From positions 22,531,389 through 22,595,388 of the forward strand of contig OZ029916.1 in the NCBI GenBank assembly GCA_964023275.1: 64,000 nt of DNA, given 5' to 3'. The stretch's first letter is position 1, and each line of letters begins with the position of its first letter. The stretch is from Norana najaformis. Taxonomy: Eukaryota; Annelida; Clitellata; Crassiclitellata; Hormogastridae. A model generated the notes under the pieces. The model made no database searches. It was not told the DNA's origin and saw only the letters and a list, made by a program, of their open reading frames with translations. Both the position numbers and the translations under genes were made by a program. Below, piece after piece: positions 38,401 to 52,500 of this stretch.

Positions 38401-39167
38401 TACTATTTGGTTGTGTCATGCTCAAAATTATTATTCATATGTTACAGAAAAGCCTGGTAGCATGCATCCCAGTAATGCGCACATTCGCTTAACACAGTAC
38501 AGCCATGCATCTCAAGGCCACCAACATAACATGCAGAAATTGCTAATGCGTGGTATGTGGACTAACAAGTACACTATAAGTAGTCTTTATTAATGATATC
38601 CTGCACATTAAGCACTCACTGTCTCTCTCTCTCTCTCTCTCATTTACTTATGAACAGGCAATATGTGTGAGAATTTTCTGTACAGGCATTTCCTCCTCCA
38701 TTTCCTCTTTCTTTTGAATGCCAACATTGGTGAGTCATATTGCGCATAATTAGACTTTCGTGTTACTGTAATTTTAGATTCATATATTTAGAAATTCAGT
38801 AACCTTGCCTAGGCCTAATACTAAAAATGGTGGATAGCAAGCATCAATGTTCCTACTCTGTGCAAGAAAACTAGCTGCTAGCTGCTGATACTGTAAACAT
38901 ATCACCCATATCAATGTTATAGATGTGGCAACACAATTTTTAGAGGAACAAGTCAAAGAACTCATAGAAATAACTCATCTCAGAAGAACCAAAGATTTCA
39001 TATGAAAGAAAAAAGTCAAAAACCAAAAACAGTAGAAAATAACAACCTACTTCCCTTTATATTTGGCAGACACCTTGATCCAAGAACTCGTCGCCCATGA
39101 ATATCAACTCTTTATATATTAAGTAATACAAAATTCATTCTGAACCACTGTGGACTCTTGTGATATG

Positions 39168-39236
<69 letters not shown>

Positions 39237-41473
39237 CTGTGGAAATAAACCAAGTGAGCACTTGTGTGAAACTAACTTGAAACTATTCTTCTGTGATGTA
39301 CTTTTAATGGTAACACATGAGCATTTACTATTTAAATTTATACCTTTTTAAAGTCATAGGCTGAAATGTCAGTTTTTAGAATTGCTTGTATTTAAATTTA
39401 ATAATATATATTTAATGATTTGCACATCAGAAATAACAAAATAGGAATATTTTCTTGTACCAGTGATCAGAGCTTTGTCAACTGGTGCCAGTCTGTGGAC
39501 AACTGGTGCAAGAACCATTAATATAAGCACATCGGCTGAATAACTGAAGAACATAGGTGAACCTGATTCTGAGCTATGGGGAAAATTATTTTTGCAAGTC
39601 TTTTAAATCCGCTTTATAACATGGATGGTTCATTTATGCTATGTTACACTGTGTAAACACGCTAAATTGTTAATACAATACATTAAATCAACATTAGCAT
39701 TAGCTTTAGTAATATTAGTAGTCACTTGCATCCATTAGTTTGCATAATTATATATAGTCAGTTCTGTTGTACCCAGCACTTAAGCCCTTCTCATTGTCAC
39801 AAGTGCACTTATGCCTGTACATTTCTCAATGATATAATATATTTTCATTTACACGCATGTAATATTGCTGAGCAGATGGCTCTTGTGCTGTCATTTAGGC
39901 CCATGTGTTCCTCAATACATAATTTAACATATGGGAACAACACACAGACACAGAAGCTCCATTTTGAAGAATTCTGTTAGTTACGGCCTTCTGTAACTCA
40001 GCATTCTGTAACTAATGACTTTTGTAATGCCAGCATCTGATGAGCACAGGATAAGCTAATTTAGTACACCATAACAAACCTCACCAAATTCCACAAAGTC
40101 TGTCAACACAGCATCTCTTCCTTTACTGCTCAAAACATACATGGAGTACACTCCATTTTGACGTTAAACAAGAGCAGGCAGTTTGTAAAGTAAGATGTGT
40201 AAAGTTGTGAACTGCACAAGACTTATTTACAGAATAAGAAAATGGCAGATAGAAGTAGTTAAAATTTACTGGAGAAGCTGCGTTATTTGAAAACACATTG
40301 CATACAATTTCACCATAATGCAGATTCATGAAAAAAATGGAGAATATGAAACACATCAAAATTGCCAATAAAACAAGTTAAAATAAAACAGAGAGCCACA
40401 GAAGATACCTGTCCCTGGATAAACAGAGCAACCAGTGCATGTACAATTTGCTCACTCTGTTATCTATTGTTCCAAGTCGACAGAGAATAACTTACTCCAA
40501 GAAAACCCCGACTATGCTCAGAGCAACAGTGAAACCACATTGGGTACGACTCCCCATTTACTGACCAATTCCTATTCGGATGATACTTACCTGACGATAG
40601 TTCCCAACATGGGTATTCGAAAGCACATATTCCCGTCTTCCGCAAACTATCCGCCAATTTTCTACGATTTTTTTAAATTTCATGCATAAATATCGACAGC
40701 CGCCATTTGGAATCTGATGGTGTTGATCACTAGCCGGGGGTCATACGCAACCATGGATGTAATAATACTAGATACAGCACTGAGCCAGTGACGTCACTGG
40801 TGGCAGAACTATTGTAATATATTTTTATAAAGTTTGCTGTAGAGACTTAATTCTTTCAATTCATTTTCACAATTTTTGCCTTATTGTCTCCATTTTCCAC
40901 CATTAGCCCAAACTTATTGCATTAAGAAATTTATTGTTTTCTGCCACCAATGACGTCACTGGCTCAATGCTGTATCTAGTATTATTACATCCACGGTTGC
41001 ATGTGACCTCCGGATTCCAAATGGCGGCTGTCAATATTTATGCATGAAATGGGAAACTTTAAAAAATCGTAGAACATCGGCGGATAGTCTGCGGAAGACG
41101 GGAATAGGCGCGTTCGAATACTCGTGTTTGGAACTATCATCAGGTGTAATATCATCCGAATAGGAATTAGTCAGTAAATTGGGAGTCGTACCCTACATTG
41201 TACAGCACGAAGTTAAAAAATTACATGGTTGGTTATGATGATTTTGCGGGCAGTAACCGACACGAGTCTGTACTGCGAGTTCGTGAACTGTGAGCGATCA
41301 CGACTTATTGGCCGAGTAATTAACAAGTGTCAGTCAGATCCAAACACAACAGTAACTCACTTGTATGATGTGAGAACGACTTTATTTACAACAGTGATCA
41401 GGAACGATGCGACGCCATAGAATAGGGCAGCCAAAATCCTCTTCATAAGTGGTTTACCCGTGGCAGTCGCCAT
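29477..41473 (-). CDS. SLC35D1/D2: Nucleotide-sugar transporter, SLC35D family
   Basis: Exons in transcript order: 41473-41361, 38177-38144, 37682-37596, 36263-36196, 35320-35249, 34917-34849, 34041-33939, 33690-33598, 33078-32932, 31929-31847, 31306-31228 and, less surely, 29503-29477. This gives about 324 residues, against 355 and 337 for human SLC35D1 and D2; all phases agree. Multi-pass ER/Golgi membrane protein that by family exchanges UDP-sugars (UDP-GlcUA/UDP-GalNAc/UDP-GlcNAc) into the lumen for proteoglycan synthesis. Family phrases seen: [69 protein letters not shown] and [17 protein letters not shown]. The start codon lies in acaagATGGCG and no vertebrate-like N-terminal extension precedes it. 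Intron 2 has a GC donor. The last exon is ambiguous: without the final splice, exon 11 reads to a stop at 31024. The gene is convergent with PAIP1. Confidence 0.9.
30270..30440 (-). mobile_element. SINE-like repeat, partial
   Basis: It shares ttggc.c.tgagccag(t/c)aatgga, gcacaaacttg-like and gttaaacgg words, in the same order, with 34500-34795. Both lie in introns of the minus-strand transporter. This copy is shorter and lacks a clear B box. Confidence 0.5.
34500..34795 (-). mobile_element. SINE-like repeat with possible Pol III promoter
   Basis: On the minus strand it starts ggtcagcatgataggtctg, followed by a B-box-like gggttcacgcc, and later gctggctcaggagcc. It is homologous to 30270-30440. 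A tRNA-derived head is plausible but the A box is weak. Confidence 0.5.
35400..35900 (+). repeat. LINE 3' end, family C
   Basis: The plus strand reads [20 protein letters not shown] near the start, a reverse-transcriptase C-terminal signature. A 3' UTR with ggacaacccctctgtcttga and caaaataagctggt follows, ending agattacgatta. It is the longest family-C copy here, and antisense to the host transporter gene. Confidence 0.7.
38622..38641. repeat. (CT)n microsatellite
   Basis: Ten CT units in transporter intron 1. Confidence 0.85.
39168..39233. repeat. (TA)n microsatellite
   Basis: About 33 uninterrupted TA units in transporter intron 1. Length in this assembly may be unreliable. Confidence 0.95.
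40542..41193. mobile_element. Large palindromic (foldback/MITE-like) element
   Basis: Two arms of about 270 and 260 bases (about 40542-40812 and 40936-41193) are inverted copies, separated by an AT-rich spacer of about 120 bases. Both ends carry gggtacgactccc in inverted orientation. Each arm includes cctattcggatgat, cccgtcttccgca, gacagccgccatttggaatc, ggatgtaataatactagat and gccagtgacgtca. The word acattg occurs at 40537-40542 and 41195-41200, at or next to the ends, and may be a target duplication. No transposase frame is present. It sits in transporter intron 1, about 170 bases from exon 1. Confidence 0.85.
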
Positions 41474-41754
41474 CTTGTTTTCCTCTTTCATTGCAATCAT
41501 GGCAACGCTCATTCAAGCACCTTCGTGTTTCACGCATTCAAACGTAGTAATCTAATCATGAAAAACATACGAGCATAAATTCCACTTAACCGTAAAAGAA
41601 TATCCTAACAATAATTCACATGTTCTGACACTGAAATCAGTTTTATTGATTTTATGTTAACTGCCATCGTTAGAACATCTTATTCCACGTTTGCTCCGAA
41701 CATACTTGGAGTATACTCAGTTCAGCACCTGGAACATCATCATCAATATCATAA

Positions 41755-41850
41755 TCGTAAGCTCGAGATTTCTACAGCGCCCAACGAAAGCAAAGTCGTG
41801 TGAACAATCTTATTCACAGGCGCTCAGTCAAAACAAAATCGATAGAAAGA
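41755..41850 (-). repeat. LINE 3'-tail fragment, family C
   Basis: It contains atttctacagcgcccaacga and cttattcacaggcgctcagt, the reverse complement of 17820-17890. It is a short, recent-looking copy. Confidence 0.65.
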
Positions 41851-42387
41851 AAGGGTTCGGTTCCAGGTGAAGATCCAGGAGTCATGCAGGCAGAGTCAGA
41901 CGGCTACGGCGTATCGCGTTTCGGATTGGAGCGGAGAGAGACGGAGATAGATAAAGAGACAGAGAAAGAGGGAAAGGAACAGTTAAGGTGGGTACCCACT
42001 TGTTTGAACTCCCTTCATGTGTAAATTTACAATCAAGCGTTCGATCCTTATCTAATCATACTTTGATGCTCGAGAATACTCCAAGCATGCTTGGAGCAAA
42101 CGTGGAACACACCCTAAAGCGCTCTCCATATTGAAGTTGTTTTGCTAGAAGTACGATATCTCAAAGGGGACAATAAGAAAAACCTGCAACAATATTCCAG
42201 AAATGGACAGTAAGTAAGCAAAGTAAGTATGCAAGTACGTGAGTAATGCATTTGTTAATACGCCATATGTCCATCCGATATTACGCAAATCAGAAAGGTT
42301 TATTTAGATTTTGAGAAGCTGAACCCCTTCCTGTCACTTATATGAGGATCAAGGGCTCCTTCAAGCTTCGCGACAAGTCGTATCAGA

Positions 42388-42645
42388 ATAATTGTAAATG
42401 TAAATGTACACGTTTTATATAGCGACCGTGTTGCCTCGACCCTGTTCATTATTCAATGACTTTATCGGGTGATATCCTTAACCCACCGCTTCCCGTTTGA
42501 ACGGGCGCCACGTAACCGTGCACAGACCGTGCTAGCCCGAGATTAAAATGTAGGAAATATAAGCATAGTCGGTATGCGAACCGGCATCCTCATGCGTAGA
42601 GGCGCCTTGGCGTACGCTTTAACCAATGTACTAACTAGGCCAATG
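42388..42645 (-). mobile_element. tRNA-like SINE, copy 2
   Basis: On the minus strand: tggcctagttagtacattgg as an A-box region, then ccggttcgcataccg, a good B box. The body shares agcccgagatt and cgtttgaacgggcgccacg with copy 1 at 14914-15186. The tail at the low-coordinate end reads tacatttacatttac. The better preserved promoter boxes suggest this copy is closer to the source sequence. Confidence 0.78.
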
Positions 42646-44996
42646 TGAATCATCCCTTGATTAATCCTATGGATGTCTAGGCCTATGCCTACGTAACAAG
42701 TCGAGGTGCGATCTGTAAAGGGTAAGACATGATATGGGACCCTCGTTAGTGCAGACCATCCTCATTTTGGATGCATTTTCCCCAGTCACCAAGATCGTGC
42801 GCACAGGTCAACCTACCCCACTGCATGCTTCCTCTCACAAATTGCGCCCAGTCTATAGATAGGCCTATACTCCGAGTTTTTGCACGTTTTGACCACAAAG
42901 TAGGCCCATATAATCTCATGCAATTTTTGGACACATCAGCCCCAGTCATGACTTATAATCTCCGTGATAAAAGTTTAATATCCAATGGCCGATCTAGAAG
43001 ACTAATTAGGGCTTCAGAGGGCAGTACAGGAGTATAGGAACGAAACCCTCCCCCATGGGATTCACTAGCAAAGCCACGGTTAAGGGGTCAGAGGACAAAG
43101 CCCAACGGACTTTGAACTGCTTTCTTCATTCCAGCATAAGCCTTTTGAAGTTTTAGAACATGATTTAAGCAGAACAGCTGAAAATGTTCCGAATAGGCTC
43201 TACACAAGCTAAATTAAGCCCCAGTACGTCAGGTTGAGGGCCGAAGAACTCCTAAAGCCGAGGCCAAAAATATACAGCTAAGGTCAAATTTTAATTGTCT
43301 TGTGAACTTCAACATGATTATTTTATAAAAGAATAAATTCTAAGCTTAGGCCTACTGTAAGAGCTTGAAAGAATGCATAATGGCTAACTATTAAACAAAA
43401 ATGTAAAAAGGCTAGGCCTATATAATAACGTATTGGGCATGCTGATTGCCGCGAATTACAATATAGCGCGACCAGCTAGGCTGCTATCGACCAATCATGT
43501 GACAATTACGCGCTAAATAACTTTAATTACGTCATCCGTAAACATAATTAGTCAGGCCATCTTACGCATCGTTTGCTGTGAAAGAATTTACCCTGGGCCT
43601 CTAGCTCATTTATTCTAAAAATCATCTTAATCATTGTCCGCATAAAGAGCAGGTTCGATATGGAGAGCCAAATGTAAAAGCTCATAACATAATTTTGATA
43701 TTTTTTTCAATCAGCATGCGGCTGTGCACCGAATTGTTTTGTTACCGTCGCAGAGAAAAACAAGGCTATTTTATCTGCAATAAAAGCGTTGCTTGTTTTC
43801 GGTAGAGCGTTGAAATATTAGATAGGGCCGAGCTATCAATGAACTATTAATTATCAATCAGTAACACACACACACTTGAATATTGTTACAATGAAGTAGG
43901 CCTACATTCCCAGTCCTCCAGTGAATAATATTATTGGGCCAATAAAATTCAACAGGCCTCTCTTCCAAATACACTTAACTTCGCCTCAAATATAAAACAA
44001 TAAGGTGGCTGGGCGGCTAATTGTTATGTGTGTGCGACGCATTCCATCCGCTAAGCAGTACTGCGAAGCCAACACAGATCTTGTTGTCCACCTTTGCGAA
44101 ACTTCATACTGACCATGTAGGTCTGGGTCAGCTATCGGTCATTTTCAACTCACAGGGGTTTCTAAACAGAGGGTAGGGATGACGCGTGCTGTGTCACAGA
44201 AATTTCATGGGAAGGAAGGGAATTCGACTTTAGACGGAAACATTTAAAGCAATATTTTGTAAATTGTTATACTAATACAAAAAGACAAGACTAAGTTATA
44301 AGTAGTCATAATTTCAGAAATATAGCGTTCATGACATTCAACTGTGCCTAACGTGAATGAACACGCTAATGGATAAAAAGGTTCTCCAAAATTTCTGGAC
44401 TTGGCACGCTCTTTCTAAACTATTGATTCGCCAGAGGTTGTTAGCAGAGGCATCGATATTACAATTTTCAGTGAAGTGCGTCGTTGCCATTGGAGTGTGG
44501 AGGGAGGTAGAGACTTCTCTGCCCAATGTTAAGAGAGTTATGTCATAATTAGTGGTGAATCGGTTTAACCGATGCAGAGCCTATAATCGCGGTACTGAAT
44601 GAAACCGAATCGACAACGGTTGGTAGGCGTATTCAGGAAACCGAAAAATACCGTAAACCAAAGATAAAACCGGACAAAACCGAAAAGTCGGTATAAGCAG
44701 AATGCAAGTATCAGAATGTTAGTTTCCCTTACGGATATTATTTTTTGTACACTGGACATAGGCCTACTTAAAATGTTTCTTTTAACTGTTGAACGTTTTG
44801 TTATTGACTGACACACGTGTGTCCCGTCACTGAGACAATAATGGTAGGCCTATTTAGGCCCTATGCATGGGGCCTATTTGTGATAGACTAGCGTAAATGA
44901 CGTACTACGTAGCGGAAGTTGTGGCGTCTTGCATGAACTTGGACAACAGAAGACAACCCTTCATTCCAACGATGGGCCACCAACCAATCGAAATTT

Positions 44997-45482
<486 letters not shown>

Positions 45483-46504
45483 ATCGGTCCACAGCACGTT
45501 GAACAATTAGCATTTCTAGAACTAGGCTTACATTACATCCCGAAAGTACTGTAGGCCTAGACTTAACCTAAAGATGATACTTCAGTCAGTTTCTTCATTC
45601 CTAATGAGGTGTATTGTACATACCTACAGACATTTTAAGAATTGATCATCAAAGTTGAGCACATCAAATGCAATTTTGATTAATTTTGTAACATACAATT
45701 TTGTTACAATAAAACAGCACTGCTCAATGTTGCAAAAATTGTACACTACCCAACTGTCTATAAGCCTGACTATAAACCCGAAACCGATATTGAACCGACT
45801 TTGAAAAAATTCCGAAAACCTATACTGACTTACAAATGAGATACCGACCCAGCTCTAGTCATAATATGAAATTGGATGCGTATAATTTTACTAAATCATG
45901 CACCCTGTTTAAATTAACACTGTTAATTATAGGCCCCAAGACTAACAGGACCTATACGAACCTCTCTTGGAAAAGTCGATAGAAGCAAATTTTGCCTTAA
46001 ATCAAACGCAATAACGCAACGCAGACTCAAAATATTCCATGAATAACTTAACGTCGTTGAGAATGGCGTGTCGAAAAGGACTTGCCATATTCTCCAGTCA
46101 ATTTTTAAATAATTAATGTTTTATTTTGTCGCCTTCGGCATTCCATAAGTCTTGTGCGCCGCCGGTGGCTTTGGCGACGGGTGATGCACGGAGGCTGCAT
46201 CTCCGCATCGGCTTCGTCTGCGGAGGCTGGTGGTTGCGGGAAGGGAGGGAGGAGGTGGGGTAGTACATCACCTGGTTATGTTGAATGTATACAATCGAAG
46301 TTTCTCGGCTGTCTGCTCTGAATTGCGATAAACAAGGCGCTGAGTCTGTTTTAAATTCTGAGTACCCTGGTCAGCTTTTCCAGTTGCAGGTTGTATTGCG
46401 AAGGGGGTGAGTGGTTCACCGTTATTGCATTGGTAGATTGCTTGCTTTCTGGAAGACTGAGCGAACGGTTTCTGCGTCGTAATTGGCGTTTTAAGGGGTG
46501 TGAG

Positions 46505-49500
46505 ATGAAGGCCATCGTGAAGAAGGTGATCATCAGCTTTCTGGTGGTATATGCACTCGGTGTCAGTGCAGTGGTCGAGAAGACGAGGGAGGATGTAGAA
46601 CACAGGCGCCATCTGTTCATAAGGAACAGAACGGAATCGAAGCATCATCACTCGACCAAGGGCCCTGCAGCTCCGATTAAATCAGAGCACGAAATCAACA
46701 CGCCAACGAGTTCAGTCCAAAGTCACTTTCACGAAAGCGGTCCAATAAGAAACCCAGTTAAACTTAGAAACTACAGGTCAGACAAACTGTTTTTATTCAT
46801 TCATACTTTCATTCATCCCTTCTTTCATTTTGTCTTTCATTTTTCCCAGCAAGATGTCTACTCAGATATAAATTTATGCAATACATGAAAATGCTAATGC
46901 TACACCACTGCATTATCTACTGTAATAATTGTTCTCATGATGTACCAATTCATCACATCTGTTCATCAAATTACAAAACTAAATTCAAAACTAAATTCCA
47001 CCATGTATGTGTCTTTGCACTGTTCTTGTCTTATTCCATACCTGTTGTGATCTACCCTTTTCCCTCTCATTGCTATGCCAGGTGCATTTTGATATATTGA
47101 TGAAGAGGCTTTAAGTGAAATGCACATTTGCCATTTTACTTTTTTTAGAATTCTTTGACATGAATTTATGAGTGCCATTAAAAATATTTTCATTACAGTA
47201 GTTGATACTCAGTGGTAAAATGATGACATTGATGATACTAATGTGATGATGAAAGGATGAGACACCACTTTTGCATCAATGTAATACTTATTTTCATAAT
47301 TTTCATAATCACAGTAATTGAGAGCCTCTTGTTTATTTTATGTGACTGGTGTAATTTTTCATTACTGTCACCTGATGTTTGTATTTTCAAATTTAGCCGT
47401 TGGGATCGTCAACCTCATCGTCATTACGGTTCAATTCACATTGGACCAGGCTTTAACTTTCATGCGTCTGGTGGTCTTGGATGGGATTTTGGTGGAGATG
47501 AGCGCTGGTGGAAAGGGTGAGTCTTTGTCTAGCTGACTTTGCCACGTCTTAGAAGAATAGTGTAGTATTTATCTGTGCACAGAGCTGTTCTTTCTGGTGT
47601 AGGATAAGACATTCCTACTCTGAGCATTAATTATCATTAGCTAATTTATATGACTCTTGATAGGAATCAGTTTAAGGCATCCAGATCTATGTTAAGTGAA
47701 TGCCAGATGTCAGCATGTTTATACAAAAGCAGTTTTTTTTATTATGACAAAGTAATGTTTTACAGATATTTTATTGAATTAATATTTTTTACCTGAGGGA
47801 GAAATAATCCCTCAGGTTTTATAACAATTCTCCAGAGAAAAAAACAGTTATCAACAAATCAACACATTCATCATGATCATCATGGTAATTATGATCCTCC
47901 TCCTTTTCCTCCTCTTTCTCTTGTTTCCTCCTCCTCCTCCTTTTCCTCTCTCCTCCTTCTCCTCCTGGAAAAGAAACGAATAATATGTTTTAAAATACCT
48001 ACTTGTATCATTTCTGGCATAATGTGGCCTGCGATTTGTCTGAGATACCAAGAACAAAGTAGATGATTAAGCTGCTCAGTTACCGGTAGTCAGTTGTTTA
48101 GTCAGTTGTTTAGTCAGTTGTTTAGTCAGTTGTTTAGTCAGTTGTTTAGTCAGTTGTTTAGTCAGTTGCTTAGTCAGTTGCTTAGTCAGTTGCTTAGTCA
48201 GTTGTTTAGTCAGTTGTTTAGTCAGTTGTTTAGTCAGTTGTTTAGTCAGTTGTTTAGTCAGTTGATAAGTCAGTCTATCTGTCAGTGATTGAATTAATTG
48301 ATTTATTTTTAAGGCCAAATGTGTGTTTCCGAAATGAGACTCACGAGGAGACGGATACGGATGGAAGTGATATGAGCTCTGCAGATAGCATTTGGAAGGT
48401 TTTGCATCACCGCATGATGTTGTCACATACATGTGATGATACTGGAACCGCCTACAAATGCACGACCGTGTAAGATCCTTAATAATTAATCAGTGATGTC
48501 ATCATGTTGATGAATCAAAAGCTTTTTGTAATTTGCATTACTGTGTTATATATTATAACAATTGATGCGTTGTGTTCCAAACACCCACCTAGCAGCACAG
48601 GCATATCTGGGTTTTTCCTACTGCTCAGAAACATCACAGAAAGGTGTTTCAATGCATATTTCTAAAGAAGTTCATCCTTAGACATTTACTTGCTTGAAAC
48701 AAAAGAGAGTTGCAATTCATTGGCTTGTATTCTAAAGCTTTATTGCTTGCCCAAGTTTTTTGAGTGTTTCTAGAAGGCCTGGGGTACATAATAGTGTAGT
48801 GGTTAATGTGCTGGACTGTCAGCCGAAGTTGGGGTTCTAGAAACACCATCGGTCAGAAACGACAGATGATGTTTCAAGATTTCTGCTAGAAGATGAGTAT
48901 GCTGAGTGTAATCTGTCGGTGGTGAAATCAGACAGTGAGGGAAAGAACTGGGCACCTACCAGCACATGCCAAAAAAATGAAGTCAGTAGCACTTCATACC
49001 CATGGCTGTCTCTCAGAATTAACATAATGGACTGCCTTCTTTTTCTTCTACTTCTAGAAGGCTAAGGGAGAGGCATTATATAGATGCTTTATTACGATCA
49101 CAGGTTCTGCTGTAGCTTTCTTCTATAAATAAGTCTCCTTGCAACTGTAATTAGTTGTTCCATAAAAACAGATTTTTCTTGCAGTTGCTGCTGCATTTTC
49201 TATTTAACAAAGTGAAAACAGTCCTTAAGTGTTTCGAAGTGGAAGGGTGTGCTGACAGTTGAGGTTCCCAACCTTTGGTTCATTTGTTATTTATTTACCT
49301 AAGAATTGGACATATGTAGCTGTCAGAAGGAGACGGCTCCTAACTTGCTTTGATAACAAGGAAGAAGTGACTAACTCAAGTCTTTTGCAAATGGGCAATG
49401 ACTAATGCATGTTTTTTGGAAAGAAGTGACTAACTCTTGTATGTCTTGTTTAGAGAAGGAGTGGCTAAGTGATGTTTTCTTGAAAGTAGTGACTAACTCA

Positions 49501-52500
49501 TGTCTTTTGCAAACAGGAATTGTTTTGCAAACTCATATCTCTTGCAAGGAGGAAGCTCATAGTTTATGTTTTACAAAAGACAAGTGTTATTCTACTTTTT
49601 TTACCAATCCAACCTTGCCACTGGAATAGTCTTCCACCTGAATTCTAAAAATCCCTATTCCTACACTCCTATTGTTCACCCAGCATCATTTTTCTCAAGC
49701 CTAAGCTAGGCTTTCCAGTTAAAGTTATGGCACCACCCACTGATAAAATACTACCGCTTGAAGAAAATTCTACCCAAATCCATCCATTTTGTCACCTTAT
49801 CATTTCACCTAAACACAACTCACCGTAGCTGTTCCTCTGTCTGTCTTCTTTCCCTCTGTTCTCCCGGCAACCAGATCATGTTCTTCACACTGTATCTTTT
49901 GACAACCCCTCTGACTTGACAGCACTCATGAATAAGCCGCTTATGAATAAGCCAGTGCTTGCACATAGGATTTAAGTAGGTAGTACTTCAGAAATATTTT
50001 GAGTTTACAATTCGTAATTACGATGATGTGTCTTTTGGAAAGAACTGCCTACCTACTTATCCTTAAACTTGCATTTTTTAAACCTCTTGTGGGAAGCTCT
50101 TTGTTTGACTGTGTCTTACCTAACATCTCAAGAATCCGTTGGATTTAAATTTAATTTAAATTAAATTAAATTTAAATAAAACTGTCACTTGTTTAATTGC
50201 AATCTTGGCTGGCTTATGTAAGAATATATTTATAAATTAGTTAAGCTGAAGAGTTTCATCTGGGACATACACCTGTATGTTTTCATGTTATCATGCATAA
50301 TACCAGTTGGTTGAGCATTATGTTGTTCTTTTATCAGACGATCACTGAATGGTAAAGTCACTACTTCTGTCAAAATCTATGAATGCTGTCTTGGATATGA
50401 GAGGAAAGAGGATGAACCAGGATGCAAAAAAGGTTGAAGTATATCTTTGATGAAAGTTCCTTGAAAATCATTTGTTACCACAACACAGTTTTATCTTTTA
50501 TGAACTTATGAGTGTAAAATACGAATCACTTTCAGAATCTCATATTCTTTTCTTGATTAAGAAAAGCTTGCAAAGACTACTTGTGACTGGCTTTCATACA
50601 CTTGGATTTCTGACTGCACTACTGTTTTGAAATTGTAATTATAATTGCAGATTTATATAGTGCCACTTCAGGAGAAACTCCTCAGAGGTGCTTTCAACCT
50701 GACGAATCCATGATTGAATAGAATAATTTTCAAGCAATTATAAAAAAAGAGGCAGAGAAAAGCCAAGGAACTCACGTTGCAGGTTGCTGGGCAACTTATT
50801 CCAGAAAGACGGACTGACCACAGTGAAACGCAGCAAAACGTATATGCTGGACTGTTTAGCAGGTGACTAGCCACTTCACTCTTCTCTGTGTCGTAGTATG
50901 CCTAGCAGATTTCCTATGCTGTATAGTTTAACTGTGACCCTGATGTCTGTGTTTAGCCTTAAACCTTGACCTAAGATTGACCGTTTTTTCCTGTAATCTT
51001 TAGACAACTTTTTTCCTTACAGCAATTGAAGTGACTGATCTAATGTCGACCCTTGAGAGGCTGAATGTGACTGAGATGATGAAAGCATTGAAGATGAGTG
51101 GCTTAGCACGACTTCTAAATCAAGAGAACTACACCATCTTTGCTCCGATCGACGAGGCTTTTGATAAGTATAAGGCTGAGGTAAATGTTCAGGTTTTTGA
51201 GAAAATGAAATTTTATTGTACCTAGCTCCGTTGGCTTACGAGTCTGTGGTGAATCTTAGGTCATGGATCCAAATATTTATGAAATCTTCCTTATTCTACT
51301 ACAATAGACAGAACTGCATTCTTCCCTCTCTGGTCTGGTGGCAGCTGGACCTTGTTTTGCATATGGTATCTCTGGACAACCCCTCTGACATGACTCAGCA
51401 TTCATGGATAAACTGGTGTCATGCACTTAGCTTGTAAGTAGCTCTTTAAAAATTTTTGAGTTCTTGGTTATGATTCTTAAGTTAATTAACTGTAGTGAAT
51501 GCTAACAACTAGAGAATAATGTAGCTTTTATGCTTGTTGACAAGATACCAGACAAATGTGCCTTGTTGTGCTCTGCTGGACCATAATGGCTTGGTTCTGT
51601 GTTACTAAGATAGGTATGAGCATTCATGGCATGCTCTGTAAGGGGATATGGATTGGCAGAAGTGGTTTATGTGATCTTGTTGGCAGGAAACTAGCTCAGG
51701 TGTTGTCAGGATAACTCCCGATCTGGTTAACCTGGCAAAAGACATGGATGACACGATTGTGGGTCATGTAGTGAAGGGATTCCAGCGCACGACTGACATA
51801 GAAGATGAACAACTTCTACACACAGAGCTTCAGTCAGCTGATATACGCATCAACAAATACAACATATATACAAAGAAAGTAAGTCAGATTCAAATGTCTG
51901 CAAGATTCTCAATTTTAGGTTTTCCAGGTGACATTTTAATGCTGTGTTGAAATTTATGAAAGTAGGTGGATAATTGTCAACTTCTCATCCTCTCCCCCTC
52001 CCTCTTCCATAAGCACTTGAAGACCGTATTATTCCCCCAGTTCTGGGACTATGGGTTGAGGTGCCTCTGATAAGGCTACCTTGAAGTGGCGCTTTACAAA
52101 TTACAATTACAAAGAATCTCAATCGGCTGATTGAGATTGAAATACTAAATTACATAATCTACACAGTTTACTTACTCATATTAATACTTTATTAAATTTA
52201 TGATTATCTAAGGCTGCAGTCATGAGCTGAAAATGAAGTTTGCCATTATGTAACCGTTTGATTTCACTGATGACCTTGTAAATTAAAACCCTCGTAGGGA
52301 CAAGTCTCAGGAGTTAGTAGAGTGAAGACAATGTAGTTGGCTGAAATGTAGAGTCATGTATACAATTAGCCCAGTCTTGAAAATTATTCACTTTTCTATG
52401 GGCAGCCAAAAAATGCAATGATTTTAGGATCAGCGATACATTTTCATATTTTTAAATTTTAGTGCTAGCTGTGGCCAAGGTATATGGACTTTTTGAAGCT

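Noticed and set aside
42470-42645. Possible functional tRNA gene from the A/B boxes
   Set aside because: It cannot fold into a full cloverleaf with an acceptor stem, and it continues into a body and tail shared with another copy, so it is a SINE.
46268-46651. 127-codon minus-strand frame over the start of the FAS1 gene
   Set aside because: It is antisense to exon 1, which has a clear signal peptide and correct splice phase; the antisense peptide has no recognisable domain.
48360-48475. Alternative donor at 48468 for FAS1-gene exon 3
   Set aside because: It would end the exon at phase 0 and break the join with exon 4; the donor two bases later keeps phase 2 and gives a continuous Cys-rich module.
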